Below are positions 15,549-24,850 of a DNA stretch of 64,000 nucleotides, piece after piece. Made by a program: the position numbers and the translations under genes. This DNA is from Hanstruepera neustonica (GTDB lineage: Bacteria > Bacteroidota > Bacteroidia > Flavobacteriales > Flavobacteriaceae): assembly GCF_002895005.1 (NCBI RefSeq), contig NZ_POWF01000001.1:943209-1007208 (forward strand), given 5' to 3'. Under the pieces are notes generated by a model. The model worked only from the letters and a program-made list of their open reading frames with translations. It had not been told where the DNA came from and ran no database searches. Each line of letters begins with the position of its first letter. Within the stretch, counting starts at the first letter, position 1.

Positions 15549-16227
15549 TAGTATTACCGATATTTTTTTTGATTTGGATCATACACTTTGGGATTTTGAT
15601 AGGAATTCAGCTATGACTTTTGAGAAGATCTTTCGAATTCATAACATTGGTGTTGACCTTCCTGAATTTTTGGAGGTTTATGAACCTATTAATCTGGAAT
15701 ATTGGAAACTGTATCGTGAAGATAAGATTGACAAGCCTTCATTGCGTTATGGACGTTTAAAAAATAGTTTTGATAAAATTTCCATGTCTGTTTCAGATGA
15801 GGTTATTAATTTGTTGTCTGAAGATTATATTAACTATTTACCTGAAAACAATTTTTTATTTGAAGGGGCATTTGAAATTTTAAATTATCTAAAACCCAAA
15901 TACAGTTTACATATTATCACCAATGGATTCCATGAAGTGCAACATGGTAAATTGGATAAATCTAATATTGCGTCTTACTTTAAAACGGTCACTACTTCAG
16001 AAATGGTAGGTGTCAAAAAGCCAAACCCTCTAATTTTTCATCATGCTTTGGAATTGGCAGGTGTAAAGGCTAAAAATAGCTTGATGATTGGTGATAATTT
16101 GGAAGCGGACGTTATGGGTTCTTTGGAAGTTGGGTTGGACGCCATTTGCTTTAATATTCATGGCACAGAGCTTGATAGCAATGTAAAACAAGTGTCAAAT
16201 TTAATCGAATTAAAATCGTTTTTGTAA
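15538..16227 (+). CDS. yjjG: YjjG-family HAD pyrimidine nucleotidase
   Basis: This 229-residue cytoplasmic haloacid dehalogenase-type phosphatase has motif I FFDLDHTLWD (nucleophile Asp12, acid Asp14), motif II TNG, a conserved Lys in KKPNPLIF and motif IV GDNLEAD. The DHTLWDF sequence is typical of the YjjG family, which dephosphorylates non-canonical pyrimidine nucleotides. The ATG at 15538 overlaps the end of the upstream gene and places the nucleophile near the N-terminus; an in-frame start at 15517 would add a leader not seen in the family. Confidence 0.9.
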   Translation: MGTNSITDIFFDLDHTLWDFDRNSAMTFEKIFRIHNIGVDLPEFLEVYEPINLEYWKLYREDKIDKPSLRYGRLKNSFDKISMSVSDEVINLLSEDYINYLPENNFLFEGAFEILNYLKPKYSLHIITNGFHEVQHGKLDKSNIASYFKTVTTSEMVGVKKPNPLIFHHALELAGVKAKNSLMIGDNLEADVMGSLEVGLDAICFNIHGTELDSNVKQVSNLIELKSFL

Positions 16228-16236
16228 ACCATAGTG

Positions 16237-16244
16237 TATCTTTA
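16237..16244 (+). promoter_or_regulatory. -7 element of the following orphan gene
   Basis: TATCTTTA lies 22 bases before the ATG at 16267. The spacing to the nearest TTTG (16221-16224) is too short to be convincing, so only the -7 element is claimed. Its position argues for the 16267 start over the in-frame codon at 16234. Confidence 0.4.
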
Positions 16245-16266
16245 CACTTTGAAAGAAAAAGTAATT

Positions 16267-17028
16267 ATGTTAAAAAAAGCAATATTCTATATACCGATAC
16301 TGTTAATGGGATTATCAGGTTTTTGCCAAAATGATATCAACAACTACAAATATGTGATTGTTCCTAAAACATTTGATTTTTTAAAATCTGAAGATCAATT
16401 TCAGCTCAACTCTTTATCAAAGTTTATGTTTGAAAAGTATGGGTTTGTGGCCTTATTTGATGATGAACCATTACCAGACGATCTCATAAAAAATGGTTGT
16501 CTTGCTTTAAATGCTGATGTGATTAAGGATTCTGGGATGTTCAAAACAAAATTGTTTATAGAATTGAAAAATTGTAGAAAGCAACTTGTTTTTCAATCTC
16601 AAACAGGTGATTCTGACCATAAAAAGTCTGAAGTAGCTTATAAAATGGCTATAAGAGAAGCGTTTGAGTCTTTTGATACTTTAAACTATACTTATAAACC
16701 TGCATCATCAGAAAGAATGACCGTTGAAAAACCCAAAGAAGTCAAGTCACTACCCTCAAGCAGTGTAGAATTAGCTACACCAGCAAATCAAGTTACTAGT
16801 GATGATGAAGCTATCCAAATTTTATATGCTAAATCTATTGGTAATGGATATCAGTTAATGGATAGCAATTCAGAAATTGTTTATACATTAATTTTTTCGG
16901 GCAAGGAGGACTTGTACATTGTTAAAGGTAAGGATGCAACTGTTTATAAAGTTGATGGTAAGTGGGTCATAGCAGAAACTGTGGATGACGTGTTGCATGT
17001 AACAACTTTGAATATTACATTTCAATAG
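16267..17028 (+). CDS. hypothetical exported protein
   Basis: I do not recognise this 253-residue protein. It has a signal peptide ending GFCQ (about residue 21). A domain at about 25-140 includes two Cys residues (NGCLAL, KNCRKQ) that could pair. A low-complexity linker lies near 155-180 (KPKEVKSLPSSS), followed by a small beta-rich C-terminal domain. The layout suggests a periplasmic or surface protein conserved mainly in this family of bacteria. Its last seven bases overlap the convergent rarA gene. Confidence 0.75.
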   Translation: MLKKAIFYIPILLMGLSGFCQNDINNYKYVIVPKTFDFLKSEDQFQLNSLSKFMFEKYGFVALFDDEPLPDDLIKNGCLALNADVIKDSGMFKTKLFIELKNCRKQLVFQSQTGDSDHKKSEVAYKMAIREAFESFDTLNYTYKPASSERMTVEKPKEVKSLPSSSVELATPANQVTSDDEAIQILYAKSIGNGYQLMDSNSEIVYTLIFSGKEDLYIVKGKDATVYKVDGKWVIAETVDDVLHVTTLNITFQ

Positions 17029-18299
17029 CCATATTTATCTTTCCACCTTTTTTTTAAGAATTCGCGTTGTGCTGATTCACGACTATTGTTCCCGGGTTCG
17101 TAAAGTGTCGTACCTGAAATAGATTCTGGCATAAATTCTTGATTAACAAAATTACCATCATAATTATGAGCGTATTTGTAATTGTCGCCATAGCCCAATT
17201 CTTTCATTAATTTAGTAGGAGCATTTCTAATTTCCAAAGGAACACTTAAATCACCTGTTTGCTTAACCAACTGTTGGGCATTATTAATAGCCTGATAAGA
17301 CGCATTGCTTTTTGGTGAACAAGCCAAGTAGGTTGCACACTGACTTAAAATGATGCGCGATTCTGGATTTCCAATAGTTGATACTGCTTGAAATGTACTG
17401 TTGGCAATAACCAAAGCGGTAGGATTGGCATTGCCAATGTCTTCACTAGCTAAAATTAATAAACGCCTAGCAATAAATTTGACATCTTCGCCACCCTCAA
17501 TCATTCGAGCTAAATAATAAACGGCAGCATTGGGATCACTACCCCTAATGGATTTTATGAACGCTGAAATAATATCGTAATGCTGTTCTCCTGTTTTGTC
17601 ATATCGAACTATATTGTTTTGGACATGTTGTATGACAAGGTCATTAGTAATGACTATTTTGTCTCGAGATTCAGAATTCACTAATAATTCAAAGATGTTG
17701 AGCAACTTTCTCGCATCACCTCCAGAAAAACGCAATAAAGCATCGGTTTCTTTTAGTTTAATTGTTTTTTTAGATAATATGTCGTCTTTTTCAATTGCAC
17801 GCCTTAAAAGAGCTTCTAAATCGTTTTTATTGAAAGAATTTAAAATATATACCTGACAACGCGATAGGAGTGCAGGGATAACTTCAAAACTGGGATTTTC
17901 AGTCGTAGCTCCAATAAGTGTTACCCAACCTTTTTCTACGGCTTGTAAAAGTGAATCTTGTTGCGATTTACTAAACCTATGAATTTCGTCAATGAATAAT
18001 ATCGGATTTTTAGTTGTAAACAAACCACCCGATTTTTTGGCTTTGTCTATAACCTCTCGTACATCTTTTACACCAGAATTGATTGCGCTTAAGGTATAAA
18101 AGGGACGTTCGGATGTATTGGCTATTATATTTGCTAATGTGGTTTTCCCAACACCTGGTGGTCCCCAAAAAATCATAGAGGGTATAATACCTGATTTTAT
18201 TTGTTTGGTTAAACTACCATTTGGACCTACAATATGGGTTTGACTGATATAATCATCAATTGTATTAGGTCGTAAACGTTCTGCCAAAGGTTCATTCAT
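17022..18299 (-). CDS. rarA: replication-associated recombination protein RarA (MgsA)
   Basis: This 425-residue AAA+ ATPase of the clamp-loader type acts at stalled replication forks. It has Walker [10 protein letters not shown] (residues 46-54), Walker [10 protein letters not shown] (101-109), sensor-1 IGATTENPS and the family-specific [16 protein letters not shown] and [18 protein letters not shown] motifs. The length is normal. The start [11 protein letters not shown] is the conserved N-terminus. It is divergent from the rhomboid gene. Confidence 0.97.
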   Translation of the reverse strand: MNEPLAERLRPNTIDDYISQTHIVGPNGSLTKQIKSGIIPSMIFWGPPGVGKTTLANIIANTSERPFYTLSAINSGVKDVREVIDKAKKSGGLFTTKNPILFIDEIHRFSKSQQDSLLQAVEKGWVTLIGATTENPSFEVIPALLSRCQVYILNSFNKNDLEALLRRAIEKDDILSKKTIKLKETDALLRFSGGDARKLLNIFELLVNSESRDKIVITNDLVIQHVQNNIVRYDKTGEQHYDIISAFIKSIRGSDPNAAVYYLARMIEGGEDVKFIARRLLILASEDIGNANPTALVIANSTFQAVSTIGNPESRIILSQCATYLACSPKSNASYQAINNAQQLVKQTGDLSVPLEIRNAPTKLMKELGYGDNYKYAHNYDGNFVNQEFMPESISGTTLYEPGNNSRESAQREFLKKRWKDKYGY

Positions 18300-18415
18300 G
18301 TAGTAAAATTAACTAAATACTCTAAATAAATTAGTTATTTTGGTTGTGACTTTAGGATTATGACAATTTATCAGTCTTATCAACTTTGGATGATGTTTTG
18401 TTAATTAGTTTATAT

Positions 18416-19153
18416 ATGAAACATTCTCAAGAACAATTTAAGTTTACCAATGGCGTAGTTGTTTACCCACTGTTATTTGTAATGATGTTATGGTTGGTAT
18501 TTTGGTTTGAAATACGCTTTGGCTATGATTTTACAAATTATGGGATATATCCGCAACGGATCAGTGGTTTGAAAGGTGTTTTTTTTAGTCCTGTTATACA
18601 TTCTGGCATTGAACATTTGTATCACAATACCATACCCTTATTTGTATTATCTGCGGGACTGTTTTATTTCTATAGGTCTTTAGCATGGAGAATATTGTTT
18701 TTCGGGATTTTATTATCTGGTATTCTAACTTGGATTATTGGGAGACCTTCTTATCATATTGGAGCCAGTGGGTTAATTTATGTATTAGTTAGTTTTTTAT
18801 TTTTTAAAGGGATATTTGCCAAACACTATCGCTTAATAGCTTTGTCTTTATTGGTAGTTTTTCTCTATGGTAGCATGGTATGGTATGTGTTACCAATAAA
18901 ACAGGGTATGTCTTGGGAAGGGCATTTATCTGGGATGATAGTAGGTATCTTGTTTGCCTTTGTATTTAAAAAGAATATTCCCAAACCCAAAAAGTATCGA
19001 TGGGAAGAAGCAGATTATAATGAAGAAGAAGATGAGTTTCTCAAGCATTTTGATGAGAATGGAAACTTTATTGAAACGAGTACTTTAGAAGAACAAGAGG
19101 ATGATAACAAGTCCATAAAGATAAATTATATCTACAAAAAGGATTCGGACTAA
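18416..19153 (+). CDS. rhomboid family intramembrane serine protease
   Basis: This 245-residue inner-membrane protease has about six transmembrane helices. The catalytic Ser118 is in GASG and His170 is in WEGHLSG. The HLYHN motif (His67, Asn71) supplies the oxyanion side chains, so the enzyme should be active. A cytoplasmic, strongly acidic tail of about 55 residues follows the last helix. The ATG at 18416 is used because the only upstream in-frame start is a TTG at 18386. The last four bases overlap convergent rlmB. Confidence 0.92.
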   Translation: MKHSQEQFKFTNGVVVYPLLFVMMLWLVFWFEIRFGYDFTNYGIYPQRISGLKGVFFSPVIHSGIEHLYHNTIPLFVLSAGLFYFYRSLAWRILFFGILLSGILTWIIGRPSYHIGASGLIYVLVSFLFFKGIFAKHYRLIALSLLVVFLYGSMVWYVLPIKQGMSWEGHLSGMIVGILFAFVFKKNIPKPKKYRWEEADYNEEEDEFLKHFDENGNFIETSTLEEQEDDNKSIKINYIYKKDSD

Positions 19154-19884
19154 CTACGCTGTCTGACGGCCTCATACAAAAAAGCACCACACGCTACAGA
19201 AACATTCAACGATTCTATCTCACCCAAAATAGGGAGCTTAGCTTTTTGATCAGCAAGTTTTAATACCGAAGGATTTATACCACGTCCTTCAGAACCCATG
19301 ATAATAGCACAAGGTTCTGTAAAGTTTATTTGATATACGGTATCATTGGTTTTTTCAGTGGCTGCTATAACTTTAATACCAGAGGCTTGCATGTGAAATA
19401 AAGCATCTTTTATGTGGTCTACGCGGCAGATTGGAATTTTGAATACAGCACCTGCACTTGTTTTTATAGTATCACCATTAATGGGAGCACTACCTTTTTT
19501 CTGAATGATAATACCATGAACTCCGGTGCATTCAGCTGTACGGATAATCGCTCCAAAATTTCTAACATCACTAATTTGATCTAAAATTAAAAAAAATGGT
19601 GTTTCCCCAGATTCCATCACATTGATTGTTAATTCTTCTATGTCATGGTAGGAGATAGGCGATATTTGCGCAACAACACCTTGATGATTTTTGGGTGTCA
19701 GCCTATTTAACTTTTCAACAGGTACATAGGAATAATTGATATTATGTTTTTTTAATTGCTGCTCCAATTCTTGTGCAAGTGATCCTTTTAATCCCTTTTG
19801 AATAAACACTTTCTCAAATGTTTCATCCGAATTGATAGCCTCAATGACCGCTCTTAAACCAAATATTTGGGTGTTATTTTGCAT
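19150..19884 (-). CDS. rlmB: 23S rRNA (guanosine-2'-O-)-methyltransferase RlmB (TrmH/SpoU family)
   Basis: This 244-residue SPOUT enzyme methylates 23S rRNA ribose. The N-terminal L30e-like substrate-binding domain spans about residues 1-75. It is followed by the knotted domain with motif 1 NFGAIIRTAECTG, motif 2 IIMGSEGRGI and motif 3 LNVSVACGAFLYEA. The E. coli enzyme targets G2251; the same target is assumed. It is followed at a short distance on the same strand by nothing related; its own upstream neighbour is the rhomboid gene on the other strand. Confidence 0.94.
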   Translation of the reverse strand: MQNNTQIFGLRAVIEAINSDETFEKVFIQKGLKGSLAQELEQQLKKHNINYSYVPVEKLNRLTPKNHQGVVAQISPISYHDIEELTINVMESGETPFFLILDQISDVRNFGAIIRTAECTGVHGIIIQKKGSAPINGDTIKTSAGAVFKIPICRVDHIKDALFHMQASGIKVIAATEKTNDTVYQINFTEPCAIIMGSEGRGINPSVLKLADQKAKLPILGEIESLNVSVACGAFLYEAVRQRS

Positions 19885-19898
19885 TTAATAATTACGTC

Positions 19899-21521
19899 TT
19901 ATTCTTTAATGATCTTTTTAGTAATAATGCCATTGTTATGATAAAGTCTCAAAATATAAATACCGTTGCTGAAACTTTGTAAATTCAATTGCTCCGTTTT
20001 ATTGGTTGTAGTTACCATTTGTCCTATTGAATTATACACTTCAATTTTATTCAATTTAGCATTTGAATCAATATTAACTATACCGCTGTTTGGATTCGGA
20101 TAAATCACCAAATCATTTTTAATTCCATATTCTGGAGTACTCAAAAGGGTACATTCACTTAAATCGGGATTATTTTCAATAGGATTTCCAGGTGTTAAAT
20201 CCCTGCCAGTAAAAGCCGGATAATCATAAGGGAATTTTTTAACACGGAACACATTATTTTGGCTAGCTGTTTCCCCCTGTGATAATATACCACCTACGGT
20301 ATTAGGGTTAATATACTCCCATACAATTTCATTAGTTGGTGTTATTTCAAAGAAGTAGCCAGAATCGCCATCACAAATTAAGGTATTGCCATTAGGTAGT
20401 CTCTCGCCACTAGATAGAATGGCAGAAAAGAAATCAGGGGGATTTGGACTGGTATAGGTCCATTCAGCATTTTCGGGACCGAAACCGGTAGTGTCATTAT
20501 AAGTGTAGATTCCTGGGGCACTTTCTTGAGGATCCAATAAATCAATTGAAGAGTAACCTCTATTGTTTCCATTGTTAAAAATTAACAATTTACCACCATC
20601 TGTCAAGCCATCTTCAATCCAATGCGGGTAATGTTGCGAATCCAATGTTTGATCATCGGTTGTACCTTTATCATACGCAATCGGGTTGCCCCAGCGAAAC
20701 AAAAAATCCCCTCCCTTACCATAAGTACCTCCTATATGAGCAGCCGCTTCTTCAGTAGTTGTAGAATGATCAATGATATAAATTTCACTTAATCTCCTAG
20801 TACTCATAACAATTTGGTCTAATGTTTCATTATACTGAATGGAATTTATATGAAGCCAATTAGCCTCACCATTATTGTTATTTAGAAAATTTATATCTAA
20901 TAATTGAGGGTTGTCGCCAACAACCCCATAATTATCTTTAGTTGCATCAAAATCCTGAACAAGATGATCATTGATATTCCATTCCCAAACAACATTGACT
21001 TGATTACTTCCTACTGGTTCAAGCTCTAAAATTTGTTCATTGTACAATTTGTTTTGCGTTAGCATGCTCGGATCTCTACCAGCTTGAATGGCTTCAGCCT
21101 GAGTCATAGTTGTAACTGCCAGCATTAAAATATTACCATTAGGTAGTGGACAAATGTCGTGGTGTTGTGTAAAAGTGGGAGAAGAATAATTGTAAGACCA
21201 TAATAGATTATTGTCCCAGTCAAACAATTCTACCCTGCCACCAACACCACCAAAGTTTATATCACTATTAGGAATTTGTCCTGTACGTAATAAATTACCA
21301 TTTTCGAGTAAATATACGGAAGCAGATGGGGTATAGGTACTGGACCATTGATGAACAACCTCTCCACAATTATTTATTAAGTACGTCTCCGTGGAGTGTA
21401 AAGGGGCAAATAAACTCAATCCATTAAAGGATTGGGGACTATTATTTAGAATACCGATGGTATTTTGAGAAAAACTTATTGATGAATGAATCATCAATAT
21501 CAGAATAGTGATATATCTCAT
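19899..21521 (-). CDS. arylsulfotransferase-like T9SS secreted protein
   Basis: This 540-residue secreted protein has a signal peptide (ending SFSQ) and a six-bladed-propeller-like domain resembling the arylsulfotransferase (ASST) family. The His-rich motifs QHHDICPLPNGN, NWLHINSI and QHYPHWI occur in the usual order; one of these His residues would carry the sulfate in a true ASST. The last 75 residues (starting VIYPNPNSG) are a T9SS type A sorting domain ending KKIIKE, so the protein is exported across the outer membrane. The sulfate donor and acceptor are unknown. It ends 14 bases upstream of the rlmB start codon on the same strand. Confidence 0.85.
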   Translation of the reverse strand: MRYITILILMIHSSISFSQNTIGILNNSPQSFNGLSLFAPLHSTETYLINNCGEVVHQWSSTYTPSASVYLLENGNLLRTGQIPNSDINFGGVGGRVELFDWDNNLLWSYNYSSPTFTQHHDICPLPNGNILMLAVTTMTQAEAIQAGRDPSMLTQNKLYNEQILELEPVGSNQVNVVWEWNINDHLVQDFDATKDNYGVVGDNPQLLDINFLNNNNGEANWLHINSIQYNETLDQIVMSTRRLSEIYIIDHSTTTEEAAAHIGGTYGKGGDFLFRWGNPIAYDKGTTDDQTLDSQHYPHWIEDGLTDGGKLLIFNNGNNRGYSSIDLLDPQESAPGIYTYNDTTGFGPENAEWTYTSPNPPDFFSAILSSGERLPNGNTLICDGDSGYFFEITPTNEIVWEYINPNTVGGILSQGETASQNNVFRVKKFPYDYPAFTGRDLTPGNPIENNPDLSECTLLSTPEYGIKNDLVIYPNPNSGIVNIDSNAKLNKIEVYNSIGQMVTTTNKTEQLNLQSFSNGIYILRLYHNNGIITKKIIKE

Positions 21522-21583
21522 TTTTTAGATTTTTTGGCGTTTGCTAAATTACTAATATGCTTTTATATATCAACTCCTGAAAT

Positions 21584-21616
21584 AAAAAAACCGCCTCAAA
21601 TGAGACGGTTTTTTTT
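21584..21616. terminator. bidirectional terminator downstream of the Sus-like locus
   Basis: ACCGCCTCA at 21590-21598 pairs with TGAGACGGT at 21601-21609 with one mismatch and is flanked by an A-run and a T-run. It ends the leftward SusC-to-lipoprotein transcript. Confidence 0.85.
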
Positions 21617-21635
21617 ATTTATATAATTAAATTTA

Positions 21636-22451
21636 TTAATTACAAGTGCTTACGCCAGATACAACTTCACCTTCAGTTGGTATTGGACCATCTGAATATT
21701 CCGTTCCATCAGGGGAAATGATAGTGTATATATTTTCACTTTCCCATCCTGGACCAGCACCAGTACCACCACCAGAAACATAATTAATTGTAAAATTAGA
21801 GTTTTTGGCAATTGGCACTTCCATAACAGTTGTTTCAGCTACATTGAAAACACCATCCTCGTCCATAGCGTAGAATTCTCTGGTTCCATCGTCATCTGAA
21901 ATAACTTCTAAATAACCACCATTCCAGCCATCGCCGTAAAGGTCAGTCATTTCAAAAGTCCAAAGACAGAAATCATAATCAGTTACTGTAACAGTGAAAT
22001 CAATACCACCACCAGATACAACAGAGTTTCCAAATTGTCCTTGAGTTAATCTGAATCTTAAAGTTTCAGTACCTTCATTTGGATCTAAATCTCTTTCAGG
22101 TGTGATTGTGAATGAAACTGAATCACCAAGAGGAGCAACAGTTACTTGCCAGCCTTCAGGACCAGTTTCATACTCATCTAAATGAGGAGCATCAGTAGTA
22201 AAATCATCCATTGAACCACTTGAAGTAGTCAATAAATCAATTTTAAAGTCACTTTGTTGCGCTAATGGCTCATCAATCATAACTGTGAAAGTAACACTTT
22301 CACCTTCAGCTACGGTTGCAGATGTCATATCCATTGTAGCAGTTGGTTTATTTACAGCAGGGTAGTCTTGATCAATATCTGTACAGCTGCTAGATAAAGC
22401 TAACAATCCAGACATAGCCAAAACGTATTTATAATTTAATATTTTTTTCAT
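21636..22451 (-). CDS. surface lipoprotein of the Sus-like locus
   Basis: This 271-residue lipoprotein has lipobox LSSSC (Cys23), followed by Asp-rich TDIDQDYP that fits the surface-export signal of Bacteroidota lipoproteins. A Calx-beta-like immunoglobulin domain lies at about 35-150 (VAEGESVTFTVMIDEPL). A C-terminal domain at about 155-270 carries DLYGDGWNGGYLEV, a motif known from several secreted beta-sandwich domains. As the fourth gene of a SusC-SusD unit it probably binds the transported ligand at the cell surface. The ligand is unknown. Confidence 0.75.
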   Translation of the reverse strand: MKKILNYKYVLAMSGLLALSSSCTDIDQDYPAVNKPTATMDMTSATVAEGESVTFTVMIDEPLAQQSDFKIDLLTTSSGSMDDFTTDAPHLDEYETGPEGWQVTVAPLGDSVSFTITPERDLDPNEGTETLRFRLTQGQFGNSVVSGGGIDFTVTVTDYDFCLWTFEMTDLYGDGWNGGYLEVISDDDGTREFYAMDEDGVFNVAETTVMEVPIAKNSNFTINYVSGGGTGAGPGWESENIYTIISPDGTEYSDGPIPTEGEVVSGVSTCN

Positions 22452-22472
22452 ATTATTTAATTAAAAAGTTAG

Positions 22473-23327
22473 TTATAGTCTTTCAAAAGACGCATTATAC
22501 TGACTGTTTCCAGCTGAAAACGTAATCCAGTAATCCATTGAGAAATCTAAAGTTGTTTGATCAACTTCACCATCAGCTCCAGTTAAATTTACACCATAAA
22601 CTTCGTTTGAGTAAAAACCTTGAGCCAAATTTTGCAATGGAACAAATACATCACCACATATATCCTCAAAATTCATTGAAGAGTCAGGTGAAACACCAAT
22701 ACCATTTGTTGCCCATAAGCCCGTACTTTCAGTCTCAAAATAGTTAGGACCTAATAAAGTAATAGTTTCAGGTCTAACAGTCTGAGCTCCGTCATCACGA
22801 GTTGTTGTTAATGTATAGTTACCAGCTAATTGCGAGTTACAACCTACAAACGTAACACGTAGTAAGTTTAATTCATTGATTGTTCCAATGTTTGCTCTAC
22901 CACCTTCTACACTTTCTAATTCTAGAACAAGTTGTGTAGGTGTGTTAGGGTCTAAACCACCAGTGTTGATAATAAGACCAAATAATCCATAATCTTGACC
23001 AGCTGGAATTACCAATTGACCAGTGTTTTCAAGAAAATCAAATTCTTGACCTTCAGTAGCAGTGGATTCTGGACTAATTCTGTAGTTAACTACAATGTCA
23101 AAATTTGCAGGATTACCATCCATACCACCAACTAGATTGACAGGGTATGTTTTTTCAACAGGCCCTATATCTTCAAAGTAACTTTCGTTTGCTACGTTAT
23201 TGTTAAATCCAACCACATAAGGTGTGTTAGCTAAAGCGTCTAACGTTTTGTCTTCGTCGTCTACTAGACAAGATACACTCACAAGTGATACTGCTAGTAA
23301 TAATGTTAATAATTTAAAATTTTTCAT
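22473..23327 (-). CDS. surface lipoprotein of the Sus-like locus
   Basis: This 284-residue lipoprotein has lipobox VSVSC (Cys20) followed by LVDDEDK, an acidic surface-export-type signal. The mature part is beta-rich: a Calx-beta-like first domain (YRISPESTATEGQEFDF, about 85-150) and a second domain ending DYWITFSAGNSQYNASFERL. It lies between the SusD-like gene (12-base gap) and the other lipoprotein gene, so it is cotranscribed. It probably assists ligand capture. I cannot assign a precise family. Confidence 0.75.
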   Translation of the reverse strand: MKNFKLLTLLLAVSLVSVSCLVDDEDKTLDALANTPYVVGFNNNVANESYFEDIGPVEKTYPVNLVGGMDGNPANFDIVVNYRISPESTATEGQEFDFLENTGQLVIPAGQDYGLFGLIINTGGLDPNTPTQLVLELESVEGGRANIGTINELNLLRVTFVGCNSQLAGNYTLTTTRDDGAQTVRPETITLLGPNYFETESTGLWATNGIGVSPDSSMNFEDICGDVFVPLQNLAQGFYSNEVYGVNLTGADGEVDQTTLDFSMDYWITFSAGNSQYNASFERL

Positions 23328-23339
23328 AATTCTTTTTTT

Positions 23340-24839
23340 TTAATTGTTATCCCAAAATATTTTGGTAGTAAATGCATCATTCTGTGTTTGATTAGGTACG
23401 TTAGCAGCGTTACCTACTAATTCAGAAGCTGGATACATTAATCTGTTTGGTTTTGTAGGACGTTGAGCAGATTGTGCAAGTGGCACATCTGGATAACCAG
23501 TTCTAACATACTCAACCCAAGATTCAATACCATTAATACCATTAGTAGCAATCCATTTTTGGGTCATGATTGCTTCAATTTTATTCGAAGATCCGTCCCA
23601 TCCAAGTTCAGGAACCGTATTACTTTGCGTAATATAAGCAGTACCGTCAAGACCATAGTGAGCAAATGAAGCCATAATTCCTGATTGGAATAATGCTTTA
23701 GCATCACCACTAATATAGCCTCTGAAAGCAGCTTCCGCTTGTAAGAAATAACTTTCTGCAGCTAACATGATGTAACCATCTTGAGAAGAATCTATAATCA
23801 ATCCTGTTCCTAGTCCAGAGATTTCAGCAGGAATATTAGGATCACCACTATCAATATCTTGATCAACACCCACAACACCTGTTGGAGTAGTTGCCCCAGG
23901 AATTGGCGCATAGATTGAAGTAATTCTTTGATCGGTAACACCTGTTAGGGTTCCATCTAAAAACTCTTGAGCATATTGCGAGGCTCTGATGAAACGATTG
24001 GTAGTTGTCATGTTACCAGCAGTATCAAATCCATGTGTTGAATAAAATGGATTTTGAAGACCTTCGTTATTATTATAACCTGGTTGAACAACGGCAGAGG
24101 TTGTTAAGAAATCTTGATCTAAATTAGCAAATTGCTCATTTAAATAAGTTGCTGTTTCTCCATCGGTTTCAGCTAAAGTAGCTTGACGCATTAAAATACG
24201 TAATTTTAAGGTGTTAGCCATTTTAACCCACATTGACATATCTCCATCAAAAATAACGTCTTCTTCACCTACTGGTAAAGTTGTGACTGTATTATTATTG
24301 ATAAGATCAATAGCACCGTCAATTTCAGTAATTAAACTTCTATAGATTGCTTGATCGTTGTCATAAGCCGGAGTTGAAGTCTCTAAATCAAATGCTTGAG
24401 AATACGGGCAATCGCCATACAAGTCTACAATATATTGCATGTAGAATGATTTCATAATTTTAGCAATTGCTTTATGGTTCTCATAATTAAGGAATTCACT
24501 ATCGATGATTAAATCGAAGTTTTTAACTCTTAAATAAGTGTTATCCCAAATAGCGCTGTAAAAATTCGAAGATAATATCAATTGATATTCTTCATTAAAA
24601 CCTCCAGTAAAAGAGTTCACGTTAGCACTCCAGTTGTTCATAAATACGTTACCTAAACGATTCATGGTTACACCTTGTGCTGAATACGTTCTTGTCATAG
24701 CACCAGCTAAAATTAAATCTGGTGTTACGGTACTTGCAGAAGGATCATTAACAGGGTCGTTAATGTCTAGATAATCACTACAAGACGATAAGCCTAGAGT
24801 TATTACCAATATTGTTAAATATTTAAATATATTCTTCAT
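23340..24839 (-). CDS. SusD/RagB-like outer-membrane lipoprotein
   Basis: This 499-residue lipoprotein has lipobox GLSSC (Cys20) and the opening SDYLDINDPVNDPSAST, matching the SusD-like_2 branch. The fold is an all-helical TPR-like ligand-binding protein that caps the SusC barrel at the cell surface. The QAEAAFRGY segment (about residue 360) and the WIATNGINGIESWVEYVRTGYP region near the C-terminus are typical. It follows its SusC partner by 11 bases. SusD-like_2 proteins often serve oligopeptide rather than glycan uptake, but this cannot be shown here. Confidence 0.93.
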   Translation of the reverse strand: MKNIFKYLTILVITLGLSSCSDYLDINDPVNDPSASTVTPDLILAGAMTRTYSAQGVTMNRLGNVFMNNWSANVNSFTGGFNEEYQLILSSNFYSAIWDNTYLRVKNFDLIIDSEFLNYENHKAIAKIMKSFYMQYIVDLYGDCPYSQAFDLETSTPAYDNDQAIYRSLITEIDGAIDLINNNTVTTLPVGEEDVIFDGDMSMWVKMANTLKLRILMRQATLAETDGETATYLNEQFANLDQDFLTTSAVVQPGYNNNEGLQNPFYSTHGFDTAGNMTTTNRFIRASQYAQEFLDGTLTGVTDQRITSIYAPIPGATTPTGVVGVDQDIDSGDPNIPAEISGLGTGLIIDSSQDGYIMLAAESYFLQAEAAFRGYISGDAKALFQSGIMASFAHYGLDGTAYITQSNTVPELGWDGSSNKIEAIMTQKWIATNGINGIESWVEYVRTGYPDVPLAQSAQRPTKPNRLMYPASELVGNAANVPNQTQNDAFTTKIFWDNN

Positions 24840-24850
24840 AGTTTTTTTTA

